A stretch of 64,000 nucleotides of DNA, taken from Bradyrhizobium sp. KBS0727 (lineage in GTDB: Bacteria > Pseudomonadota > Alphaproteobacteria > Rhizobiales > Xanthobacteraceae). Below are positions 44,191 to 53,602 of the stretch, in pieces. The notes under the pieces are model-generated. The model had not been told where the DNA came from. It searched no databases and saw nothing but the letters and a program-made list of their open reading frames with translations. A program made the position numbers and the translations under genes. Positions within the stretch are counted from its first letter, which is position 1. Each line of letters starts with the position of its first letter. The DNA lies in the NCBI RefSeq assembly GCF_005937885.2, contig NZ_CP042176.1, positions 1,359,501 through 1,423,500 of the forward strand. Direction: 5' to 3'.

Positions 44191-45300
44191 TCACACCACC
44201 ACGCTCAGCCGTTTCGCGGCACGCGTGATACCCGTATAGAGCCATCGGGCGCGGCTTTCCTGGAACGCGAAGCTCTCGTCGAACAGCACGACGTCGTCCC
44301 ACTGCGAGCCCTGCGACTTGTGCACGGTCAGCACATAGCCATAGTCGAACTCGTCATAGGGCTTGCGCTGTTCCCACGGAATGGTCTCGATGGCGCCGCC
44401 GAAGCAGTCGCCGCGCACCGAGACCTTGGTCACCTTGTGGCCGAAGTCCTCATCCGGCGACAGCCGCATGGTGATGATCTTGGATTTCGACTGCGCCCGC
44501 GACTTCACCCGCCACAGCCCGCCGTTGAACAGGCCTTTCTTGCGGTTGTTGCGCAGGCACACCAGCTTGTCGCCGGCGACCGGCAACGGATCCTCGATGT
44601 TCTGCTTCTGCCGTACCCGCATGTTGTAGGCGCGACGGGTGTTGTTGCGCCCGACCAGCACCTGGTCGGCTTGCATCACCCGGTCCGGATCGAGTTCGTT
44701 GCGCGAGACCACTTCGCTCTCGCCGTGGCGGCCGATTTCGAGTTCGCGGCCCTCGCGGATATCCATCGACATCCGTACGATCGGGTCGTTCTGCGCCTGG
44801 CGATGCACCTCGGTCAGCATCGCGTCGGGTTCAGAGTCGGTAAAGAAGCCGCCTCCCTGGATCGGCGGCAATTGCGCGGGGTCGCCGAGCACCAGCAGCG
44901 GACAGTCGAACGACATCAGGTCGCGGCCCAATTCCGCATCCACCATCGAACATTCGTCGATCACGATCAGTTTGGCCTTCGAGGCCGGTGCATCGTCCCA
45001 CAGCTCAAAGCTCGGTTGCTCGACGCCGGATTCGCGCGCGCGGTAGATCAGGGAGTGGATGGTGGAGGCGTTGTCGCAGCCCTTGTTGCGCATCACCAGC
45101 GCCGCCTTGCCGGTGAAGGCCGCGAATTTCACCTCGCCGTCGACGCCGTCGGCGATGTGCCGCGCCAGCGTGGTCTTGCCGGTTCCGGCATAGCCGAACA
45201 GCCGGAACACCGGCGGCGTGCCGTTCCTGCCCGGCTTGGCCTTGAGCCAGTCGGCAACAGCCTTGAGCGCGGAATCCTGATGCGGCGTAAAGGTGGTCAT
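44191..45300 (-). CDS. RecD/Dda-like superfamily 1 DNA helicase
   Basis: A 369-residue ATP-dependent helicase, short like phage Dda. Motif I (Walker A) is GYAGTGKT at residues 36-43 and motif II is VIDECSMV around 113-120. Motif III is LGDPAQLPPI, and the C-terminal UvrD_C_2 region has DYGYVLTVHKSQGSQWDDVV and the arginine-finger YTGITRAAKRL. RecBCD partner genes are absent, so this is a stand-alone helicase for replication or repair. It lies downstream of the nap operon on the same strand, 108 bases beyond the napC stop, but is unlikely to belong functionally. Confidence 0.9.
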   Translation of the reverse strand: MTTFTPHQDSALKAVADWLKAKPGRNGTPPVFRLFGYAGTGKTTLARHIADGVDGEVKFAAFTGKAALVMRNKGCDNASTIHSLIYRARESGVEQPSFELWDDAPASKAKLIVIDECSMVDAELGRDLMSFDCPLLVLGDPAQLPPIQGGGFFTDSEPDAMLTEVHRQAQNDPIVRMSMDIREGRELEIGRHGESEVVSRNELDPDRVMQADQVLVGRNNTRRAYNMRVRQKQNIEDPLPVAGDKLVCLRNNRKKGLFNGGLWRVKSRAQSKSKIITMRLSPDEDFGHKVTKVSVRGDCFGGAIETIPWEQRKPYDEFDYGYVLTVHKSQGSQWDDVVLFDESFAFQESRARWLYTGITRAAKRLSVVV

Positions 45301-45408
45301 GGGGTCCAGCGGAGGGGAGAGCGGGCCGATAGCGGCCGCGACTCATCCTCCCCAAGCTAACCATTCAGGCCGCCAGTGCAAGCCGCCTCAGGCGGCCCTG
45401 CCACCCTG

Positions 45409-46047
45409 TTACTGCCAGCCCGGGACGCCGCGCATGTCGGGCAAATGGTGGGCGATGCCCTTGTGGCAGTCGATGCAGGTTTTCTCGCCCGTGAACAGAA
45501 AACGCTGATGTGCCACCGCGGCGCGCGGCGATTGCCGGGTGATGTCCATCGATTCGGCGCTGTGACAGTTGCGGCATTCCAGCGAGTCATTGGCCTTGAA
45601 CCGCGCCCATTCGTGCAGCGCCAGTTCGAGCCGGTTGTCGAGGAATTTCTCGCGGGTGTGGATGCTGCCGAACAGATGGCCCCAGACCTCTTTCGAGGCC
45701 TGCATCTTGCGCGCGATTTTGTCGGTCCAGTTGTGCGGAACGTGACAGTCCGGGCAGCTTGCGCGCACGCCGGAACGATTGGAGAAATGGATCGTGGGCT
45801 TCAGCTCCGCGAATACGTTGTCGCGCATCTCGTGGCAACCGGTGCAGAATTTTTCGGTGTTGGTCAGTTCCAGCGCGGTGTTGAAGCCACCCCAGAACAC
45901 GACGCCGGCGACGAAGCCGGCGAATACCAGCACGCCGAGCCCGAACACCGAGCTCGGCCGCCGCAGCACGTCCCACAATTCGAGGACGAAAATCCACAGC
46001 CGCGCCGGCCACGACCGGCGAGGGGAGGCCGGGTCGACCGTGCTCAT
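45409..46047 (-). CDS. napC: NapC/NirT tetraheme cytochrome c
   Basis: A 212-residue membrane-anchored quinol dehydrogenase that passes electrons from the quinol pool to NapAB. One N-terminal transmembrane helix (about residues 34-56) anchors a periplasmic domain with four CxxCH haem sites at residues 68-72, 98-102, 158-162 and 191-195. The ATG overlaps the napB stop as ATGA, which fixes the start at 46047 despite a longer open frame. It is the last gene of the operon. Confidence 0.96.
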   Translation of the reverse strand: MSTVDPASPRRSWPARLWIFVLELWDVLRRPSSVFGLGVLVFAGFVAGVVFWGGFNTALELTNTEKFCTGCHEMRDNVFAELKPTIHFSNRSGVRASCPDCHVPHNWTDKIARKMQASKEVWGHLFGSIHTREKFLDNRLELALHEWARFKANDSLECRNCHSAESMDITRQSPRAAVAHQRFLFTGEKTCIDCHKGIAHHLPDMRGVPGWQ

Positions 46048-46514
46048 CGCCGTCCCCCGGGCGTGGCGCGGCTCAGCATGGCGTCGATGTCGATGAAGTC
46101 GTTGTCGATCGGCGGCTTCACCACATTTTGCGGCACGTGGCATTCGGTGCAGAAGAAGCGGCGCGGCGACACCGAGGCCAGGAACTGGCCGTCGCGGTCC
46201 ATGAAATGGGTAATGCTGACCATCGGGGCCTGCGATTCCCCGGTGCGGGCACGGGCATGGCAGGACAGGCACTTGTTGCCATTGATATCGATCTGATAGC
46301 CCTCGGTGGTATGCGGAATGACCGGCGGCTGCTCCGGATAATTTCGTACTTCCTTCTCGGCGGTATTGCGCAACGGCGTCATCGGCGCCGCCGGCCCTTC
46401 CTCGTTGAGCGGGGTCGAGCCGCGCAGCGCGGAATTCACGGTCTGGGCGACCAGCGAAGTCGATGCGGTGGCGCTGATGATGGCGAGCGCCAGAAGCCAG
46501 TATTTTCCGATCAT
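46044..46514 (-). CDS. napB: Periplasmic nitrate reductase diheme subunit
   Basis: A 156-residue precursor with a signal peptide cut near residue 24 (LVAQ). Two CxxCH haem-binding sites are at 82-86 (CLSCH) and 122-126 (CTECH). Additional histidines (for example in [12 protein letters not shown] and VSITHFMDR) are the expected distal ligands. It forms the heterodimer with NapA and relays electrons from NapC. Both ends overlap neighbouring genes by four bases (ATGA), indicating tight translational coupling. Confidence 0.96.
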   Translation of the reverse strand: MIGKYWLLALAIISATASTSLVAQTVNSALRGSTPLNEEGPAAPMTPLRNTAEKEVRNYPEQPPVIPHTTEGYQIDINGNKCLSCHARARTGESQAPMVSITHFMDRDGQFLASVSPRRFFCTECHVPQNVVKPPIDNDFIDIDAMLSRATPGGRR

Positions 46515-49024
46515 GAGCTTTGCACCCGCTCGATGCGTACCGCGCATTTCTTGTAGTCGGTCTGCAGCGAGATCGGATCGGTGGCGTCCAGCGTCACCTT
46601 GTTGATCAGCTGCGCCTCGTCGAACCACGGCACGAACACCAGTCCGCGCGGCGTCTTGTTGCGGCCGCGGGTTTCGACCCGGGTGCGAATGAAGCCGCGG
46701 CGCGACTGCACCTTCACCTCGTCGCCGCGCCGCAGCTTGAGTTCGGCCGCGTCGTCGGGATGCATGAAGCACACCGCCTCGGGGAACGCCTTGTAGAGTT
46801 CGGGGACACGGCGCGTCATGGTGCCGGAATGCCAGTGCTCCAGCACGCGACCGGTGGAGAGCCAGAACGGATACTCGGCATCCGGCGATTCGGCCGGCGG
46901 CTCATAGGGCAGCGCGAAGATGCGCGCCCTGCCGTCCGGAAAACCGTAGAACTGGACGTCGGCGCCTTGCTTCACATAGGGATCGAGACCCTCTCGGAAG
47001 CGCCATCTGGTTTCCTGACCGTTGACCACCGGCCAGCGCAGACCGCGCACCTGATGATAGGTGTCGAACGGCGCGAGGTCGTGGCCGTGGCCGCGGCCGA
47101 AACTCGCATATTCCTCGAACAGGCCCTTGTGGACGTAGAATCCGAACGCCTTGGATTCGTCGTTCAGGTAGCCGCCTTCGATATCGGACACTGGAAACTT
47201 GTCGACCTGGCCGTTGGCAAAGAGCACGTCGAACAGCGTCTTGCCGCGATATTCCGGCTTCTTCGCAATCAAGTCCTCGGGCCAGACTTCCTCGACCTTG
47301 AAGCGCTTTGAAAACTCCATCAATTGCCAGAGGTCCGATCGCGCCTCGCCCGGCGCGGTCACCAACTGGTGCCACAGGTGGGTCCGCCGTTCGGCGTTGC
47401 CGTAGGCGCCTTCCTTCTCGACCCACATCGCGGTCGGCAGAATGAGATCGGCCGCCAGCGCCGTCACCGATGGATAGGCATCGGATACGACGATGAAGTT
47501 GTCGGGATTGCGGTAGCCGAGCCAGGTCTCCTCGTTGGCGTTGGCGCCGGCCTGCAGGTTGTTGTTGACCTGCACCCAGTAGGCGTTGAGCAGGCCGTCC
47601 TTCAGCATCCGGTTCTGCAGCACCGCATGATAGCCGGGCTTGTCGGGAATGGTGCCTTCGGGCAGCTTCCAGATCTGTTCCGCCTTGTCGCGGTGGGCCT
47701 TGTTGGTGACCACCATGTCGGCGGGCAGACGATGCGAGAAGGTGCCGACTTCGCGCGCGGTGCCGCAGGCCGAGGGTTGGCCGGTCAGCGAGAACGGGCT
47801 GTTGCCGGGTTCGGAAATCTTTCCGGTCAGCAGATGAATATTGTAGACGAGGTTGTTGCACCAGACGCCGCGGGTGTGCTGGTTGAATCCCATGGTCCAG
47901 AAGCTGACGACCTTGGTCTTCGGGTCGGCATAGAGTTCCGCCAGCGCCTCGAGGCGGTTCAGCGGCACGCCCGACATGTCCGCGGCTTTCTCCAGCGTGT
48001 AGTCGGCGAGGAACTTGACGTAGTCGTCGTAGCTGATGTCGGTCGAATCGCCGGCCTTCGCGGCGCCGGTGGCCTTCTTCTGCAACGGATGTTCGGGCCG
48101 CAAGCCATAGCCGATATCGGTCTGCCCGCGCTTGAACAGCGTGTGTTTGTCGACGAAGTCCTTGTTGACGCGGCCGGTCTTGACGATGTGGTTGGCTATG
48201 GCGTTGAGAAGGTAGAGGTCGGTCTGCGGCTTGAACACCATGCCGATATCGGCCAGGTCGAACGAGCGGTGCTCGAAGGTCGAGAGCACGGCGACGCGGA
48301 CATGCGGTGCGCTCAGGCGCCGGTCGGCGACGCGGGTCCACAGGATCGGGTGCATCTCCGCCATGTTGGAGCCCCACAGCACAAAGGCATCGGTGGCCTC
48401 GATGTCGTCATAGCAGCCCATCGGCTCGTCGATACCGAAGGTACGCATGAAGCCGACCGCGGCGGACGCCATGCAGTGGCGCGCGTTCGGATCGAGATTG
48501 TTGGAGCGGAAGCCTGCCTTCATCAATTTCAGCCCGGCGTATCCTTCCCAGATCGTCCATTGGCCGGAACCGAGCATGCCGACGCCACTCGGCCCACGCT
48601 TTTTCAGCGCGTCCTTGAACTTCTCCGCCATGACGTCGAAGGCTTCGTCCCACGACACCGGCGTGAACTCGCCGTTCTTGTCGTATTTGCCGTTCGTCTT
48701 GCGCAGCATCGGGCGGGTGAGGCGGTCATGGCCGTACATGATCTTGGAAAGGAAATAGCCTTTCACGCAGTTGAGGCCGCGGTTGACTTCGGATTTTGTG
48801 TCGCCGTGGGTCGCCACGACGCGGTTTTCCTTGGTCGCCACCATGACGCTGCAGCCGGTGCCGCAGAACCGGCACGGCGCCTTGTCCCACTTCAGCTCGC
48901 TTTCGCTTCGCGCGGTGACGAGATTGGCTGATATCGCTGGCGTCGCCATTCCTCCCGCCAATGCCGCCAGTCCGGCAGCTTCCAGCTTCAGCAGCTCGCG
49001 GCGGTCGAGCTTGGGTCCGGTCAT
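46511..49024 (-). CDS. napA: Periplasmic nitrate reductase catalytic subunit
   Basis: An 837-residue molybdoprotein that reduces nitrate to nitrite in the periplasm. A twin-arginine signal ([12 protein letters not shown]) is at residues 7-18. The [4Fe-4S] cluster ligands are Cys51, Cys54, Cys58 and Cys86. The molybdenum ligand is Cys184 in NARHCMASA. The Mo-bis-MGD-binding C-terminal domain ends with [17 protein letters not shown]. Length is typical. ATG 49024 overlaps the napD stop (ATGA), so longer start choices are excluded. NapD presumably binds the Tat signal before export. Confidence 0.97.
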   Translation of the reverse strand: MTGPKLDRRELLKLEAAGLAALAGGMATPAISANLVTARSESELKWDKAPCRFCGTGCSVMVATKENRVVATHGDTKSEVNRGLNCVKGYFLSKIMYGHDRLTRPMLRKTNGKYDKNGEFTPVSWDEAFDVMAEKFKDALKKRGPSGVGMLGSGQWTIWEGYAGLKLMKAGFRSNNLDPNARHCMASAAVGFMRTFGIDEPMGCYDDIEATDAFVLWGSNMAEMHPILWTRVADRRLSAPHVRVAVLSTFEHRSFDLADIGMVFKPQTDLYLLNAIANHIVKTGRVNKDFVDKHTLFKRGQTDIGYGLRPEHPLQKKATGAAKAGDSTDISYDDYVKFLADYTLEKAADMSGVPLNRLEALAELYADPKTKVVSFWTMGFNQHTRGVWCNNLVYNIHLLTGKISEPGNSPFSLTGQPSACGTAREVGTFSHRLPADMVVTNKAHRDKAEQIWKLPEGTIPDKPGYHAVLQNRMLKDGLLNAYWVQVNNNLQAGANANEETWLGYRNPDNFIVVSDAYPSVTALAADLILPTAMWVEKEGAYGNAERRTHLWHQLVTAPGEARSDLWQLMEFSKRFKVEEVWPEDLIAKKPEYRGKTLFDVLFANGQVDKFPVSDIEGGYLNDESKAFGFYVHKGLFEEYASFGRGHGHDLAPFDTYHQVRGLRWPVVNGQETRWRFREGLDPYVKQGADVQFYGFPDGRARIFALPYEPPAESPDAEYPFWLSTGRVLEHWHSGTMTRRVPELYKAFPEAVCFMHPDDAAELKLRRGDEVKVQSRRGFIRTRVETRGRNKTPRGLVFVPWFDEAQLINKVTLDATDPISLQTDYKKCAVRIERVQSS

Positions 49025-49383
49025 GACAATTCTCCCGAAGAGGCCGCGTCGATGGCGTGAAAGACCAGCGCTGCGGAATAGACATCCGGCAGCAGCGCGA
49101 TGGTGTTGAGCGTCGATCCCAGCGTGCCGGCATCCGGTACATCGGCCACGACGACGAGCTTGCCCCTGGGATCGCGGCCGTAGATCTCGCAGCCGGCCAA
49201 TGCCAGGATGTTTGCTTCCACGCCGGCGAGGCATTCCGGCCGCGCCTGCACCAGAATGCTGGCGATCTCTCCACCATGCGGCGCGACTACGCGGTCTGGA
49301 TTGAGCAGGCGGCCGGTGATGAGGGCCCGGCGGTCGATTGCGGTGTGACGTGCGGCCATGTGGTTGGTCCTTGCTGTGCTCAT
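49021..49383 (-). CDS. napD: NapD chaperone for NapA
   Basis: A 120-residue cytoplasmic protein of the NapD family, which binds the NapA signal peptide and aids cofactor loading. The ferredoxin-like fold is suggested by [43 protein letters not shown] and [36 protein letters not shown]. Start 49383 is supported by its ATGA overlap with napE; an in-frame ATG at 49359 would give a shorter, still functional-looking protein. The N-terminus is a little longer than in Escherichia coli NapD. Confidence 0.92.
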   Translation of the reverse strand: MSTARTNHMAARHTAIDRRALITGRLLNPDRVVAPHGGEIASILVQARPECLAGVEANILALAGCEIYGRDPRGKLVVVADVPDAGTLGSTLNTIALLPDVYSAALVFHAIDAASSGELS

Positions 49384-49562
49384 CGCGTTGGAGGGCCGGG
49401 CGGACCGGCCATCATTTGATAGATCCACACGGCAAGCCCGTAGCTGCCGACCGTCGCGACCGCGAAGGCCGGCATCAGCACCGCCGTCAGAAATAGAAAC
49501 GCAAAGATTTCCATACGTTTGCGGCGCGGCCTTCCGCGCGCATCGTCGCCGGCGACAGACAT
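49380..49562 (-). CDS. napE: NapE small membrane protein
   Basis: A 60-residue protein with a basic N-terminus and one transmembrane helix (about residues 20-46, [23 protein letters not shown]), ending [11 protein letters not shown]. The [12 protein letters not shown] and GSYGLAVW patterns are typical of NapE, whose role is unproven. It is the first gene of napEDABC. A FixK/FNR-type site lies about 90-103 bases upstream of its start. The ribosome-binding site is weak (GAGAC). Confidence 0.92.
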   Translation of the reverse strand: MSVAGDDARGRPRRKRMEIFAFLFLTAVLMPAFAVATVGSYGLAVWIYQMMAGPPGPPTR

Positions 49563-49651
49563 GCGGGTCTCATTTCGATCTGATGAAAGGATGATTTGCG
49601 GCGTCAGGGCCGCTGCCCGCGCCCAAGCTAGAAGACGCCCCGAGCGCCGCC

Positions 49652-49665
49652 TTGATCCAAATCAA
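49652..49665. promoter_or_regulatory. FixK/FNR box upstream of napE
   Basis: TTGAT-CCAA-ATCAA is a perfect match to the TTGAT-N4-ATCAA consensus for FNR/FixK-family regulators. Its centre is about 96 bases upstream of the napE start codon and about 171 upstream of the divergent oxidoreductase. Microaerobic FixK2-dependent control of nap is known in Bradyrhizobium. Confidence 0.88.
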
Positions 49666-49829
49666 AGCGGGAACCTATCCACCGGCGTCAGCGCGCTTCC
49701 GGCCTATTCGTCGCACCCCGGTGTTGCAGCCCAGGCGCGCGTTTCGTCTGGCGGAATTCTGCATGGCTGGACACGTCGGAGCCGGGGAATACACTGGCTG
49801 AAAACAACAAACGGTTTGGGAGAGACGTC

Positions 49830-51038
49830 ATGAAGTTCGGTATCTTCTATGAGCTGCAACTGCCGCGCCCCTGGGAAGAGGGCGACGAACTGCGGCTCTA
49901 CCAGAACGCGCTGACGCAACTCGAGACGGCCGACCGGATCGGCTACGACCACGCCTGGGTGGTGGAACATCATTTCCTCGAGGAATATTCGCACTCGCCC
50001 TCGCCGGAATCTTTTCTCGCCGCCGCCAGCCAGCGCACCAAGAAGATCCGGCTCGGCCACGGCATCTTCCAGCTCACCACCAATCACCCGGCCCGCGTCG
50101 CCGAGCGCGTCGCTGTGCTGGACCTGCTCAGCAACGGCCGCTGCGAATTCGGTATGGGCGAAAGCGCCTCCATCACCGAGCTGACGCCGTTCGGCCGCGA
50201 CATGGAAACCAAGCGCGAGGTGTTCGAGGAGGCGGTGCAGGCGATCTTCCCGATGTTCACCAAAGTGGGCACCGAACATCACGGCAAGTATTTCGACATT
50301 CCCTTGCGCAACGTCGTGCCCAAGCCTGTGCAGAAACCGCACCCGCCGCTGTGGATGGCGTGTTCGCAGTTGCAGACCATCGAGCGCGCCGGCGAAAACG
50401 GTTTTGGCGCGCTCGGCTTCCAGTTCGTCAGCGCCGAGGCCGCGCATGCCTGGGTGCACGCATATTACAATGCGATCACCAAGCGGCTGAAGAAGCTCGC
50501 CGACTACCAGATCAATCCGAACATGGCGCTGGTGTCGTTCTTCATGTGCGCCAAGACCGACGAGGAGGCGCGGGCACGCGCCGACGGCGCGACCTTCTTT
50601 CAGTTCGCGCTGCGCTTCTACGGCGCATCGCAGAACCGCCAGCGCCCGGCGCCCGGCACCGTCAACATGTGGGACGAATACAACAAGTGGAAGCGCGAAA
50701 ATCCGGAAGCCCAGGAAGCGGCGCTGCGTGGCGGCCTGATCGGCTCGCCGGAAACTATCCGCAAGAAGCTGCGGCGGTTCCGCGCCTCGCATATCGATCA
50801 GGTGATCCTGCTCAACCAGGCCGGCAAGAACAGCCACGAGCATATCTGCGAGTCGCTTGAACTGTTCGGCAAGGAAGTGATGCCGGAATTCCAGAACGAT
50901 CCCGAGCATGACGCCTGGAAGGCCGGCGTGATGAGCGGCGCGATCAAGCTCGAAGAGATCGATACCGAAGCCTTCAAGGATCGCTACGGCAAGCTCGCGG
51001 TGAGCGTGGCTCCCGCAGCGAAAGTCGCAGCGGGATAA
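49830..51038 (+). CDS. LLM class flavin-dependent monooxygenase
   Basis: A 402-residue bacterial-luciferase-like flavoprotein. The N-terminal barrel shows MKFGIFYELQLPRPW, RIGYDHAWVVEHHFLEEYSHSPSPE, the KKIRLGHGIFQLTTNHPARVAERVAVLDLLSNGR signature of the family, and GMGESASITELTPFG. It uses reduced flavin and oxygen to oxidise an unknown substrate. A GGGAGAG ribosome-binding site is clear. It is divergent from napE and next to sulfonate-uptake genes, so it may take part in organosulfur use. It is only distantly related to SsuD at 54553. Confidence 0.87.
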   Translation: MKFGIFYELQLPRPWEEGDELRLYQNALTQLETADRIGYDHAWVVEHHFLEEYSHSPSPESFLAAASQRTKKIRLGHGIFQLTTNHPARVAERVAVLDLLSNGRCEFGMGESASITELTPFGRDMETKREVFEEAVQAIFPMFTKVGTEHHGKYFDIPLRNVVPKPVQKPHPPLWMACSQLQTIERAGENGFGALGFQFVSAEAAHAWVHAYYNAITKRLKKLADYQINPNMALVSFFMCAKTDEEARARADGATFFQFALRFYGASQNRQRPAPGTVNMWDEYNKWKRENPEAQEAALRGGLIGSPETIRKKLRRFRASHIDQVILLNQAGKNSHEHICESLELFGKEVMPEFQNDPEHDAWKAGVMSGAIKLEEIDTEAFKDRYGKLAVSVAPAAKVAAG

Positions 51039-51061
51039 CATCGCTAGGTGTGGACGGTTGA

Positions 51062-51090
51062 CGCGGCGCGAGAGTCATCCTCGCGCCGCG
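51062..51090. terminator. Bidirectional hairpin between convergent genes
   Basis: CGCGGCGCGAG (51062-51072) pairs perfectly with CTCGCGCCGCG (51080-51090), giving an 11-bp stem and a 7-base loop. It sits between the oxidoreductase stop and the binding-protein stop. U-tracts are lacking. Confidence 0.65.
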
Positions 51091-51107
51091 GTCGCTTCGT
51101 GGTATCG

Positions 51108-52103
51108 TCAGTTCAAGTTCGCCGCCGCCGTGAAACTGCGATCGACGGCTTTGCCGACGTCGAGTTTTTTCGAGAGGATTCCGTAGCGCGTGGCGCGGTC
51201 CGACGCCTCCTGAACCTCCTTGACCACAGTTTCGTCGATCGCGATCGGACTGGTGCGCTGGGCGGTGTAGGCGCTCAACAGCACGTCCTCGGGAAGTTTG
51301 GTGAGTTCGGCCGTACTCCTGGCGTACTCGGCGAGATGATCGAGCGACCAGAGTCGCGCCTTGTTCAGCCGCTGCACGAGATCCTGCACGGCGGCGCGCT
51401 TGGTGGCGATAGCCGCATCGGAGGCAACGATGAAGGTGACGGTCGGCGTCAAGCCTTCGCCATTGGCGACAATCCGCGCATTGTCCTTCAGCGTCGCATA
51501 GGACACGTAGGGTTCCCAGACGGCCCAGCCGTCGATCGAGCCCGCGACCAAAGCGATCTTGGAATCCACCGGGCCGAGCGGTGCGAAGGTCGCGTCCTCG
51601 ATCCTGTTACCGCTGTTTTCCAGTGTCGCGTCGATCAGGAACTGACCCCATCCGCCGCGCGTTCCGGCCAGCCGCTTGCCTTTCAGGTCGGCGGCGCTTT
51701 TGATCAGCGAGTCCTGGCGAACCAGGATCGCCTGGGTCCGCGCATCGGCGCGGGTGCCCCCGATCGCCTTGATCGGTGCACCTGCCGCATACACGCTGAG
51801 AAACGCGAGATCGCCGGTGTAACCGACATCCAGCGCGCCGGCGTTGAGCGCTTCAAGAATAGGTGCCGCCGCCGGAAATTCCGACCATTCGATCTTGTAC
51901 GGCAGGTCCTTCGCCAGCCCTGCAATTTCGAGCAATGAGCGATTGCCGCCTTTCTGGTCGCCGACGCGCAAGGTGATGGTGTCTGCGGCCATGGCCGACG
52001 TCGTCATGGCGATCCCGACGGCGACGCCGAACAGTGCCGCGCCAAGGTTGCGGATGCGTGCGCGCGCTTTTGATTCTGTGTGGACCGTATTCATGCCTGT
52101 CAT
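51108..52103 (-). CDS. Sulfonate/nitrate-type ABC transporter binding protein
   Basis: A 331-residue precursor with a Sec signal peptide (hydrophobic core about 20-36, ending AMAAD). The SsuA/TauA-like fold is shown by ITLRVGDQKGGNRSLLEIAG, IEWSEFPAAAPILEALNAGALDVGYTGDLAFLS and KGKRLAGTRGGWGQFLIDATL. It likely binds an alkanesulfonate or related organosulfur compound. No permease lies on its strand; it is divergent from the ssu operon and may share its SsuC/SsuB. Start 52103 is followed by a second ATG at 52094; either could be used. Confidence 0.88.
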   Translation of the reverse strand: MTGMNTVHTESKARARIRNLGAALFGVAVGIAMTTSAMAADTITLRVGDQKGGNRSLLEIAGLAKDLPYKIEWSEFPAAAPILEALNAGALDVGYTGDLAFLSVYAAGAPIKAIGGTRADARTQAILVRQDSLIKSAADLKGKRLAGTRGGWGQFLIDATLENSGNRIEDATFAPLGPVDSKIALVAGSIDGWAVWEPYVSYATLKDNARIVANGEGLTPTVTFIVASDAAIATKRAAVQDLVQRLNKARLWSLDHLAEYARSTAELTKLPEDVLLSAYTAQRTSPIAIDETVVKEVQEASDRATRYGILSKKLDVGKAVDRSFTAAANLN

Positions 52104-52173
52104 CTTTCCGATTTGATCGGCTGTATTGCGTTTGCAACCAGCGACCTGAAAAAACTAAGACCAGCGGCATATC

Positions 52174-52195
52174 AGTCAATGAAATGGCTGACTGA
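52174..52195. promoter_or_regulatory. Candidate operator CAGTCA-N10-TGACTG
   Basis: A perfect 6-bp dyad within the wider TATCAGTCA...TGACTGAATA context lies 71-92 bases upstream of the minus-strand binding-protein start. The arrangement would suit a dimeric regulator such as a LysR-type protein (CysB/Cbl class), but none is encoded in the window next to it. Confidence 0.45.
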
Positions 52196-52496
52196 ATATC
52201 TCGGCACGCGGGCAATGATCGTTTCGTGTTTTCAAGGACGACAGAACGTTCTCGATGGCGTAGCGCGATCGTGTCGGCCGTCGGTCGCTCCGAAGTATAA
52301 TTATCTCGTGCGGCATTCTGCTGGCGCAGACACAGCAGGAATTGGGGAACGCGTATTTTGCGCGATTGATCGGCGTCGATTCATGCCGGCAGTGGTGCCC
52401 AATCCAGGATTAGCAAGTCGAGGCAGTATTCGCGTCAAAATAAATGCGGCGCGGCCAATCGTGTTTCGGCAATAAACCCATCGTCGAAATCGGACC

Positions 52497-52510
52497 CGGC
52501 AGTGCTGCCG
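52497..52510. promoter_or_regulatory. Palindrome CGGCAG-TG-CTGCCG upstream of the ssu operon
   Basis: A perfect 6-bp dyad with a 2-base spacer, 100-113 bases before the first ssu gene start at 52610. It could be an operator or a leader hairpin; no direct evidence distinguishes these. Confidence 0.35.
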
Positions 52511-52609
52511 TTGCTATTTTCTCCGCGCACTCGACACTCCCATCGTGCCGCACCATCATCCTGACATCGCATGATCGCGCTACGTCGCGAACATGATCAG
52601 GAGAATGTG

Positions 52610-53560
52610 ATGAAGCGTCGGGAATTCCTCAAACTATCGCTTGGAACTGCGGCCGTCGTTGCGCTGTCGATGCGCGCGCGAGCGGAGGCCGACGTCAAGG
52701 AAATTCGTGTCGGCTACCAGAAGAACGGCGTTCTCGTTCTCGCGCGGCAACAGGCGACCCTGGAAAAACATTTCAAGCCCCAGGGTATCGAGGTGAAATG
52801 GGTCGAGTTCTCGTCGGGGCCGCCGATGATGGAAGCGATGAATGTCGGCAGCATCGATTACGGCGCGGTCGGCGATTCGCCGCCGGTGTTTGCGCAAGCT
52901 GCGGGCGCCGCCATCGTCTATGCCGCCGGCCAGCCCATCACCAACGGGCAGGGCATCCTGGTGCCGCAAAATTCGACCATCAAGTCGATCGCGGATCTCA
53001 AGGGCAAGCGCGTCGGCTTCACCAAAGGGTCGAGCGCCCACAACATTACGGTACAGACGCTGGAAAAGGCAGGTCTGACCTATGCCGACATCACGCCGGT
53101 CTACCTGACGCCGCCGGATGCCGGGCCGGCGTTCGCCAATGGCAGCATCGACGCGTGGGCGATCTGGGATCCCTATTTCGCGATCGGCGAAACCAGGCAG
53201 AACGGTCGCATTCTCGTCAACGCATCCGAGATCACCAAGACCAACTCCTTCTACATCGCGAATCGCGATTTCGCGAAGAACCACGGCGCCGTGCTGCAGC
53301 AGATCATCGATGCCACGACTTCGACGGCGAAATGGGCCGAGCAGCATCGCGACGAGGTGGCGAAGTCGCTCAGTGCCGTCACCGGCATCGCGCTCGACAT
53401 TCAGACCATCGCCGCCAGCCGCTCGGCGTTCGCCGTGGGGCCGATCACCGAAGACATCATCGCCACCCAGCAGGGCGTGGCCGATCGCTTCTTCAAGCTC
53501 GGCCTGATTCCGAGGCAGATCGCGATCCGCGACATCGTCTGGCGCCATACGCAGACCTGA
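52610..53560 (+). CDS. ssuA: Aliphatic sulfonate ABC transporter binding protein (Tat-type signal)
   Basis: A 316-residue periplasmic receptor. Its N-terminus, MKRREFLKLSLGTAAVVALS, is a twin-arginine signal, with cleavage near ARA-EA. SsuA-like segments include IRVGYQKNGVLVLARQQATLE, WVEFSSGPPMMEAMNVGSIDYGAVGDSPP and AWAIWDPYFAI. Start 52610 (AGGAGA upstream) is preferred over the longer frame from 52571. It is the first gene of the operon and is followed after 42 bases by a paralogous receptor with a Sec signal. Confidence 0.9.
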   Translation: MKRREFLKLSLGTAAVVALSMRARAEADVKEIRVGYQKNGVLVLARQQATLEKHFKPQGIEVKWVEFSSGPPMMEAMNVGSIDYGAVGDSPPVFAQAAGAAIVYAAGQPITNGQGILVPQNSTIKSIADLKGKRVGFTKGSSAHNITVQTLEKAGLTYADITPVYLTPPDAGPAFANGSIDAWAIWDPYFAIGETRQNGRILVNASEITKTNSFYIANRDFAKNHGAVLQQIIDATTSTAKWAEQHRDEVAKSLSAVTGIALDIQTIAASRSAFAVGPITEDIIATQQGVADRFFKLGLIPRQIAIRDIVWRHTQT

Positions 53561-53602
53561 TGCTGCCGGCAACCCTTTCGACATAACACGGAGAATGCCA
53601 AC

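Larger units (their letters stand above)
52104..52609. other. 506-base divergent control region between sulfonate receptor genes
   Basis: It is relatively AT-rich (for example AAGTATAATTATCTCG near 52293). It contains two dyads, 52174-52195 and 52497-52510, and must hold promoters for both receptor genes. A 131-codon frame crosses it but lacks a ribosome-binding site and family resemblance. Confidence 0.55.

Noticed and set aside
45379..45396. GCCGCC-TCA-GGCGGC hairpin after napC
   Set aside because: The stem is only 6 bp with no U-tract, so it was not called a terminator.
52080..52475. A 131-codon plus-strand frame between the sulfonate receptor genes
   Set aside because: It begins inside the divergent gene, lacks a Shine-Dalgarno and looks non-protein-like; the region is better explained as promoter DNA.
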